Source: Undaria pinnatifida (taxonomy: Eukaryota; Sar; Phaeophyceae; Laminariales; Alariaceae). From it: 64,000 nt of DNA. Every line of letters begins with the position of its first letter. Within the stretch, counting starts at the first letter, position 1. A program made the position numbers and the translations under genes. A model generated the notes under the pieces. The model saw only the letters and a list, made by a program, of their open reading frames with translations. It did no database searches and was not told the DNA's origin. Positions 56,721 through 64,000 of the stretch are shown piece after piece. The stretch spans positions 3,969,288 through 4,033,287 of the forward strand of contig JABAKD010000010.1 in assembly GCA_012845835.1 (NCBI GenBank), given 5' to 3'.

Positions 56721-58639
56721 TTCGCCCCTTTACTACTGCAAAATTATCCCACACTAAATCCAGGTACGTAGTTCGTCCCCCCAACCGTGGGTGCACTTTT
56801 AAAGGTCAACGCAATCTCCCTGGAATCACCTCAACGTTCACGTACACTGCAAGACTGCTGTGAGTAAAGAGTAGAGATCCAGCGAGCCATTAAACTCTCT
56901 CAATCGCGTGACGCTCCCTTTGAAGGAGCATCTCAAAAACTACTGCTCGAGTTGTATTCGGCATGCTTGACACGATAACATAGAACTCTTTTGTGTAATA
57001 TGTGATGGCATGTACAGTATCGCGTCGTACTCTGGCGCGAGTATACACTTGGAAGTGCAACGCCATCACTCATGATATGATACCAGGTACCTACCTGGTG
57101 TACATGCAGTCGGAACGAACACAACAGAACAGGCATCAAGAGGCACAGCCGGTGCGTGCTTAGCTACTCTGTATGGCTGCGATGTTGTTCTGACATGAAC
57201 TCATTGGCCGTGATCACAACACAAGCCCAACGAACGCTACGCTGGGCGAGGCTATAGTATACTACAGTAGGCTACGCCAGGATAACCCAGAGTAGGCTAT
57301 GCACTACTTTTGTGCTATCTCCTGCTTGTAGCGCACGCGCGGCCTGGAACAGAAAAAGCGCAAGCACAAGCAGAGCGTTCGCTTTCCGAACGGTTGTGGA
57401 CAAAGAGTGGCAGCGTCCTCAAAGACCCTGCCGATGGTCGTATCTATATATGAATACCTTTAATACTTGGTACTTAGTACCCTATTGGCAGGGCCGATAT
57501 TAATATTAATACTTCACTCACCTGTTACTACAGCAGTGCTGATTCGTTGACCATAAATAATGAGGCGCGCGAGCGCCAAACGCGATATATATATAAATAC
57601 TTTTCTTGGTTTTCCCCAAAAGGGAAGAAACAAACATGTTGTTACATGCGTATTTAACAGACTTGATTGACTATTTAGATGCCTTACATCGGTTAGTCGC
57701 GGGCGGTACTTTGCGTACTTCTGCGACTTTGCATGCGGGACTGGCGCATTTGTGGCTCGACGTGTGGTGATACTGATAATATTTCGTAACATTACTCGAT
57801 GTATTTTTATAAAATGATTTCTAAGGACGTCAGCTGTGAGTTTGACGGTTTTAGGGCCGATACTCATCTTTGCAAGCTGCTATACAAATACATGTACTAA
57901 TAGATGAGGTTTACTCCGTCACTCCATTATTGAATAATGATCGCAAGGCATTTCACAGGCCTAGTATTTACAGCACAGCAGAAACCTGACCTACCGAAGT
58001 ACTGATAGCTCAAAACGCGTTCACCATACACCACAAAGGTATAGAAAAAAATGTATGATATTATACAAGTTCTACAAACCAGTGTACTCGCATACGAGCT
58101 TGGGGTCGAAGATCACGTGCACAGCACACGGGAGCATCAAAATGAAAAAAATCAAGGTGTCCATGATTCCGCGTTCCCGTACACCAGCAGACTTTACCCC
58201 CCGCCCCCCGCCCCTCCCCCACTCTACGACGAGCGCTGAAAAGATGTACCACCCACTTCTCACTAAAGTACGGGCACGATCACTCTTACGAACTACTTAC
58301 TCGGCACTGATGCAGGTCTCCACGTGTCCCACGCCACATGCTACTTCGAAGTATATTGCGTGTATAAAACGTTCAGTAGTAGCGTGTGGATTGTGAATCG
58401 TCCTAACGTGGTCATTTACGCACTCTGGCTGAGCGGAAGTTGCCACGATATTTACAAGCGGCTCAAGCAACCTACCAGGTACAGGCGTAGACCACAGCAG
58501 GTAGTACAGGAGTACTTTTTATTTATTTTTAAAAATACATACTATAGTTTTTCCATGTACTTCTACGAACGCACACTGGTGAGGGTCCTTCCAACGCACA
58601 CTGTGTCGGGCCCGGGGGGGGGGGTTCGGGGGGGGGCGC
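56721..58639. other. Intergenic region, no gene seen
   Basis: Apart from the reverse fragment of the 50199-50925 repeat at about 57775-57890, nothing is recognised. Confidence 0.4.
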
Positions 58640-59600
58640 GTCGCCCCCCCCCGACACTGCTACTAGCATCCAAGCACCGTTCGGCTGCCCTGCCAACCCA
58701 GTGCTGGTGGTGCATTTTGGGACACACACACGAACACCAACACACTCTACACTGCTAGTAGTAGCATACAAGCACCCTTCGGCTGGCCTGCCAACCCAGC
58801 GCTGGTGGTGCATTTTGGGACACACACACGAACACCAACACACTCTACACTGCTAGTAGTAGCATACAACCACCCTTCGGCTGGCCTGCCAACCCAGCGC
58901 TGGTGGTGCATGCGCTTGAACGTTTGCGCCTCTGCTGTTCGATCCTGCTACATCACGATGCGGGACAACAAAAAAAAAAACAACACAACACACAAACATT
59001 TCACTTCGTTGTGCCCTGGGCTGCGGACAAAAAAATCCCTTCCCAAAAACCCCTCCTCGTCCTTACAAAACCATAAAATTCAAACGGCTGCGATTCAAAT
59101 CAAACGGCGTGACGAACTACACCCTCGCACGCAAACAACCACCTCGTGGGTGCATTTTGGGACACACACACGAACACCAACACACTCTACACTGCTAGTA
59201 GTAGCATACAACCACCCTTCGGCTGGCCTGCCAACCCAGCGCTGGTGGTGCATGCGCTTGAACGTTTGCGCCTCTGCTGTTCGATCCTGCTACATCACGA
59301 TGCGGGACAACAAAAAAAAAAAAAACACAACACACAAACATTTCACTTCGTTGTGCCCTGGGCTGCGGACAAAAAAATCCCTTCCCAAAAACCCCTCCTC
59401 GTCCTTACAAAACCATAAAATTCAAACGGCTGCGATTCAAATCAAACGGCGTGACGAACTACACCCTCGCACGCAAACAACCACCTCGTGGGTGCATTTT
59501 GGGACACACACACGAACACCAACACACTCTACACTGCTAGTAGTAGCATACAAGCACCCTTCGGCTGGCCTGCCAACCCAGCGCTGGTGGTCTCCGGAGC
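58640..59600. repeat. Nested tandem array of 99-bp and 342-bp units
   Basis: The segment beginning TGCATTTTGGGACACACACA occurs at about 58711, 58810, 59151 and 59493. Spacings are 99, 342 and 342 bp, the long unit being the 99-bp unit plus 243 bp of other sequence. Long units are nearly identical, differing mainly in an A-run length. Both lengths are multiples of three, so a 302-codon frame stays open across the array; this is probably a by-product rather than a gene. It abuts the OTU fragment. Confidence 0.8.
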
Positions 59601-60006
59601 GTGCTGTGGGTGTCTGCTATGAGCCCCTTCGCTCGTTCTACGCTCCTCTGCGGCTGCGTGTTCTTCGCCCTCTTCAAACGTCACGGCGTACCACCACCTG
59701 GTGCTGCGTTTGAATCTCTGCACAACATGCAGCGGAACGTCCTTACAGCAGAGCGGTATCTTGACGACTGGGGAGACCAACTGTTCCAATACACATTTGC
59801 AGGGCTCTCTCTGCCTCATCGCTTGGAGTTCGTCCTACATCCTTCCGCCTTGCGAGGGCAACAACAATCCATTCAGCAATTAATTGCACTGCCCGAATGG
59901 CCTCGTTCTACAGCGCCGGAACACTCGCACTGTTCCGTGCAGGGGGGATGGCAACTGCGGCTGGCACTCTCTGCTCAACGGGAACTGCACCTTCTTGGGA
60001 CAGGTA
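59600..60006 (+). pseudogene. OTU-like cysteine protease fragment (transposon remnant)
   Basis: One frame is open from 59601 and reads protein-like text (LDDWGDQLFQYTFAGLSLPH). The OTU-type motif TVPCRGDGNCGWHSLLNG, with the Asp and Cys of an OTU active site, is in a different frame near 59935-59990, followed by a good donor (ACAG|GTATGT). That frame has a stop at about 59881. The change of frame plus the stop indicates a decayed copy. OTU proteases occur in Helentron/Helitron2 transposons of algae, fungi and animals and in some viruses. Together with the helicase fragment downstream, a transposon origin is favoured. Confidence 0.5.
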
Positions 60007-60119
60007 TGTACACGGCATTGCTTATACGCTACGCACTCAGCATGGTCACAGCTGTGTTTGTATGTACAGCGGCGTGCACACCGCTCTCGCCGCGTGTGTA
60101 GAGTACGTACATGTGTAGC

Positions 60120-60470
60120 GCAGCAGTACTCCCGTGTGTTTGCGTTTGTAGCATACCCGTACGTCTTCGAACCTGCTAAAGTCTACTACCTCACCTTCCA
60201 CCAGCGTTCCTGCGGTGCAAATGCGTTCCGTCACCTGTGTATCCATCATCTCCTATGTATGTAGGCGTCTCCAGCTACGTGTGTGCGTCCTGTGCTTGCG
60301 TTTGTAGCGTACGCGTGCGTGTTCCAAACTGTTCGAACCCGCCATACTACCTCACCTTCCACCGGCGTTCCTGGGGTGCAAATCCCTTCCGTCGCCTGTT
60401 TATGCGTCATGTCCTATGTGTGTAGGCGTCTCCAGCTACGTCTGGGCGTCCTGTAACAATGGTTCTTGTC
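60120..60470 (+). repeat. Two-unit tandem repeat between the OTU and helicase fragments
   Basis: Two diverged copies of about 170 bp, each running from TTGCGTTTGTAGC through CTACCTCACCTTCCACC to GTAGGCGTCTCCAGCTACG. Each ends in an acceptor-like pyrimidine tract plus GTAG. This may be a duplicated intron/exon boundary of the transposon gene. Confidence 0.5.
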
Positions 60471-60645
60471 TTTCAGCCGTTACATCCTACACCTGCGTAC
60501 AACGTAACCCATGCGCACATTGTCCTCACACCATGCGGCCTTGCCCGCCGAATTCTGCTGTTACCTTTACAGGGGACTAAATACGAGCATCCTCTCGGCG
60601 ACATTCTCCGCCTCAAAAATGAAATCGCCAACTTCATCGTGCTTC

Positions 60646-61134
60646 ACGTGACCGCCGTTCTGCAGGGGAGTTGCCGTCAGCGGAGCGTACATAGTGAAAC
60701 AGTGGCCGCTCATGGTCGCCGCTTGTATGACCATACATAGGGTACAGGGTGTTGGGTTCGAGCGGGTTGCCGTGTGGATTCCGAGTAGAGGATTCTTCGC
60801 CCAGGGCCAGGGGTACACCGCTGTATCTAGGGGTAAAACTCTTGGGGGCCTTTTCATAGTCTTGCCGAGTGCTGTATTGCGCGACAGAGGCGCCGCCCGC
60901 GATTTCATGAAGGACGCCTTCCACCCCCCAATGGACGCCATCAACGTGCTCGTGGAACTGCGCCGAAAAGCGCCAGCGACAGTAACCATCGACACGCGGG
61001 GGAGAAGAGTGGCGTACGCCACCCTATGGGACGCACGGGAAGCGTATGACGCCCCCGACGGTTGGAGAGGGCTTTGGCCTCGGGACGTTCACAGTAGTGG
61101 CCATGGATTGCAGGGGGTCTACAACGTAAACTAA
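60646..61134 (+). pseudogene. PIF1-family helicase C-terminal fragment (transposon remnant)
   Basis: The reading frame to the stop at 61134 contains MTIHRVQGVGFERVAV and FFAQGQGYTAVSRGKTLGGL. These correspond to the C-terminal helicase motifs of PIF1/RecD-like enzymes (family forms TIHKSQG and GQ.Y.ALSR). The Walker A and B half is absent; the same frame is closed by a stop at about 60643. The 75 residues after the helicase block are open but unrecognised. PIF1-like helicases are the hallmark of Helitrons. The fragment sits 650 bp after an OTU-like piece on the same strand, as in Helentrons. No Rep domain is visible. Confidence 0.6.
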
Positions 61135-61139
61135 GTTTG

Positions 61140-61345
61140 GTCAAGCGAACCACGTCTGTAGCGATGGACATTCCACCAGTCAAGTGTGACAAAACATTCC
61201 GCCACTCCCGACCATCGTCAAGTGACTTCTCGCGCGGTCAAATGTGATAAAACATTCCGCCACTTCCGACGATCGCCAAGTGCCTTCTCGCGCAGCGAGT
61301 CACCAGTCATGTGTGACAAAAAACTTCTCCTCTTTACACCAAAAA
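61140..61345 (+). repeat. Short tandem repeat after the helicase fragment
   Basis: About three diverged units of roughly 80 bp containing GTCAAGTGTGACAAAACATT and a CGACNATCGNCAAGTG segment. They follow the helicase stop directly and may be the transposon's 3' end. Confidence 0.45.
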
Positions 61346-61404
61346 GCACTTGACGAAACATGTATTGTTAATTTTATTTTTATTTTTTTTGTATACAGTT
61401 AGTA

Positions 61405-61625
61405 GCAGTAGGGGTCCCCCAATGGTGCGCTATCCCTATATAAGGCGGTATCCAGATATAAGGCAGTCGAAATCGCTTGCGCGACTGGGGAATATCATAG
61501 GCTTCCCCTTCCCCCTACGACATAAGGTGGCCGTATTGCTCTTACACACCGCCGCCTTGTTCGGAGACCCCTACTGTATCCTTCTGTATCCTACCGTATC
61601 CCACGCACAGAGTACTGGTGCCTGG
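61405..61625 (+). repeat. AAGGCGGT repeat block, second copy
   Basis: GGGGTCCCCCAATGGTGCGC and ATATAAGGCGGTATCCAGAT, then CCCCTACTGTATCC and TGTATCC units. Diverged copy of 53193-53345. Confidence 0.5.
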
Positions 61626-62014
61626 TATCAATACGAAAGGCTGCTTGCGGCAGTAACGAAATGATCTAAATGGTTCTTTGGCGGGCAAGTGTATACTGGT
61701 ACCTTTGAATACCAATGACTCTACCTGCCTCTGTCGATAGATGACGTGCGGCCACTTTTAACATGGAACATTTGGTAGCATTGCCACATCATTGCCACAG
61801 CAGGATACCAGCATTGGCAACGCAACACACCGACTGCTGCTGCTGCTGGATATCCCGACGCATGACAGATCGGCACGAGAGGGGGGACACGACCCAATAC
61901 GGCACAAAGAAATACCTTGTGCAGTCGCATACCAATACTACACGTACCCTACTGCCTGCCAGTCTCATCAATAGTCACATGGAGAGTACACACAAGCTTC
62001 CATACATTTACCAC

Positions 62015-62125
62015 CTTGGGTTGTTTGTGTTTTTCCCTGGGGTATTCCTCCACTCCAGAGTGACGGGAGCCTGTCCTGTGACCACGGACTTGATTATGCG
62101 AGTCAATGTGAGAACAAACAAACAA
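62015..62125 (+). mobile_element. CAA-tailed element, copy 3
   Basis: It matches the family body from TTTGTGTTTTTCCCTGGGGT to GTCAATGTGAGAACAAACAA. The tail is only a few CAA-like units, so this copy has lost the array or never expanded it. Confidence 0.7.
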
Positions 62126-62381
62126 CATTCAGTAAGTTGATGCTGCTTTACGTACGCACCCAGACACGTCAACGAACGTGCGTCTCCATATAAATATTAC
62201 TAGTAAAATGTAAACTAGGCATGATATCAATATCTGGTATACCGCCGTACCTGCTACTTACCAGGCTTTATGTACTGCAGGGCTGATATCAGACAACTAC
62301 TACTCGTGATGCTGCGTAGCAGGCTATGGTAGTAGATAGACTCGTACTTTAGTACTTGCGTGCGGCAGTATATACCCTCCC

Positions 62382-63689
62382 TCAAGCTAATCCTGCACTT
62401 TCCACCCTCCCCTCTCTGGCTCTACCTGGGTTCTCCTTGGTCAACTTTCGCACCTGCTTGAGCAACGTTTCCCTGAGTTTGACTAGTTGTCGGCTGGCGC
62501 GGAGGAGAGCGTGGAGCACGGGGTCTCCCTTGATGAGCTCCGTAGGGGTAAGGGTGCAACCTCCCGACCCAGATCCCGCACCTGCCTTGCGCGCCTCCTG
62601 GGTGTGGACGTGGATTGATTACGCAATTGGATCAGTTGAAGTGTACCATTATGTATCATTTACCAGGTCGAGGTACCTGGGTACCTGGTTCGTGCAGAGT
62701 AGACCTACATAAGCTGCACTCGAGTAGGTAGCCCAAAGGAGAGATGAGAAAGTTAGCAACCTTAAGCCCGTGTTGCTACCTGTGCATGGAAATAATGAAT
62801 TTCATTGTTGCGTGTACGTGCGTGCAGCAGTACGAGTAGTGCTCGCGGCCGTGTCAGCGCAGGAAGCAGTTGCGAAGCGCGACGGCAGGTCGATCGGGTA
62901 CGAGGAGTCATACCCAAATCGCAGAGCAGCAGAGCAGTTTGTCACGCGTAAAAATCGAATCTGAAAAAGTAAACTAGATCAATTTTTTCGGTACGCAATC
63001 CGAAAATTGAAGAAAGGAGACGCCTCGTGCAAGCAAGAGCGAGAATAGCTACGCAGCCAGAGACGCCGACACTATGACGATGCTTGATCTAGCAAGGGTC
63101 CTTCTCCTGCCCCTCTTCTCTCCCTGCACCCAGACGGGCTTCGTCTTGGGCGCCCAGAGACAGGGAGCCGACGAGATAACCACGATGATGATATGAGTGT
63201 TGCACGATAATAGGCAGATTCGGACGTCACACACTGCAGTCCAGCAAACAACAAAAAATGATCCAACACACACAGAAATATAAGGATCGTATGCGGTCTT
63301 TACTGTTCAAACATTACGATTATTATATTTAAGACCAAATAGTTGTACGAAATAATAGTCGTTCGTTTGATATACGTACCACAATAGGCAGGTCGGACAC
63401 ACTTACACTCTCGCTTCAACTCTAGCGTGTATCAATCACAGCACCGTGTGCGTATGGACACGTCGGTACGAGCTATACATTTCGGCCAAAAGCACACAAC
63501 CACCCCCACACGATAGGCCAGACCGTCTTCCCGCCGAGTCCATGGAACGCTCAACAGCGCCGAAAAACGGAGCTCAAATCAAAATCGAACCTGGTCTAGG
63601 TGCCCATGCACAGCACACAGGGCTTTGCTTGTTTCTCTGACGGCATCGATAGAGCACACCACCGATGCTTGCTCCCCGAGCTCCGCCAT
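62382..63689 (-). CDS. Small unidentified gene, two exons (possibly the 5' part of a larger gene)
   Basis: Exon 1 (63689-63591) runs from ATG through 33 codons, beginning MAELGEQASVVCSIDAVRET, to CAG|GTTCGA. Exon 2 starts at 62597 after a pyrimidine-rich stretch ending CCCAG and reads GDPVLHALLRASRQLVKLRE within 71 codons to a TGA at 62384-62382. Both junctions are phase 0, giving 104 aa. The second half is predicted helical, perhaps a coiled coil. Inside exon 2 there are donor-like sites (CAG|GTGCGA, CCAG|GTAGAG), so the gene may continue downstream. The GTTCGA donor is weak. No family is recognised. Confidence 0.4.
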
Positions 63690-64000
63690 GCGACCTATTC
63701 ACCCACCCACCCTCGTAGAACTTGTGACAACGGAGGTACCTCGCTCTTGCCAGTGATGCAACTCCACCAGCAGCTAGGATCTCGTAGATATGCCGAATGG
63801 GCGTGCTGTGAGTACGCGCAGCGCGCCGCATGGCCGCGCGGCGCTTTTGAGTTTTCGGGAAAAATAGGCACCCCCGGGTTATTACAGCCTTCTGGACAAC
63901 CTACAAAAACGTCATGGACGATTATTTTTCGCCAACCGACACTTTGATTTTTCCGAGCCCGACTACGAACGTCGCGCAAGACTCGTGTTCATCGTGGAGA

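Overview
This is eukaryotic nuclear DNA. The genes have several exons with GT..AG introns of up to about 10 kb, and most of the window is dispersed and tandem repeats. The gene style (very large introns, neighbours on alternating strands, Gly/Ala/Gln-rich proteins, CAA/TTG microsatellites, TTAGGG-type repeats) suggests a brown alga or another large-genome stramenopile. That assignment is inference; no organelle, viral or bacterial gene cluster is visible. All exon models were built by eye from reading frame, splice sites and phase.

Three genes can be assembled end to end. (1) An ankyrin-repeat protein on the minus strand (16702 down to 8969; five exons whose phases agree, 712 aa). (2) FCF1/UTP24, the PIN-domain nuclease of the small-subunit processome, on the plus strand (16997 to 34598; four phase-0 exons, 200 aa, spread over 17.6 kb). 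These two are head to head with 294 bp between their start codons. (3) A RING-H2 protein on the minus strand (49663 down to 45267; three phase-0 exons, 787 aa) whose eighth zinc ligand is Asp instead of Cys. A candidate plus-strand first exon (49983-50114) lies 319 bp upstream of it in a second head-to-head arrangement. A small unidentified minus-strand gene (63689 to about 62382) and an isolated exon (52358-52230) are weaker calls.

The rest is repeats. 1-8.9 kb holds fragments of a dispersed element family, a foldback element (3067-4317) and a four-unit tandem array (6.4-7.5 kb). The FCF1 introns carry a 700-bp repeat in three copies, two tRNA-like/CAA-tailed SINE families, a 712-bp inverted-repeat element holding an exon-like fragment, a telomere-like tract, and six copies of the last intron's acceptor plus the start of the last exon. 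36.06-39.29 kb is a short LTR retrotransposon with near-identical 498-bp LTRs and a 6-bp target duplication, inserted into an older repeat. 58.6-61.3 kb holds tandem repeats followed by decayed OTU-protease and PIF1-helicase fragments, read here as the remains of a Helentron/Helitron-like transposon.

The most interesting signals are the acceptor/exon array in FCF1, a nearly perfect 79-nt hairpin inside an ankyrin-gene intron that looks like a microRNA precursor, and the SINE families.
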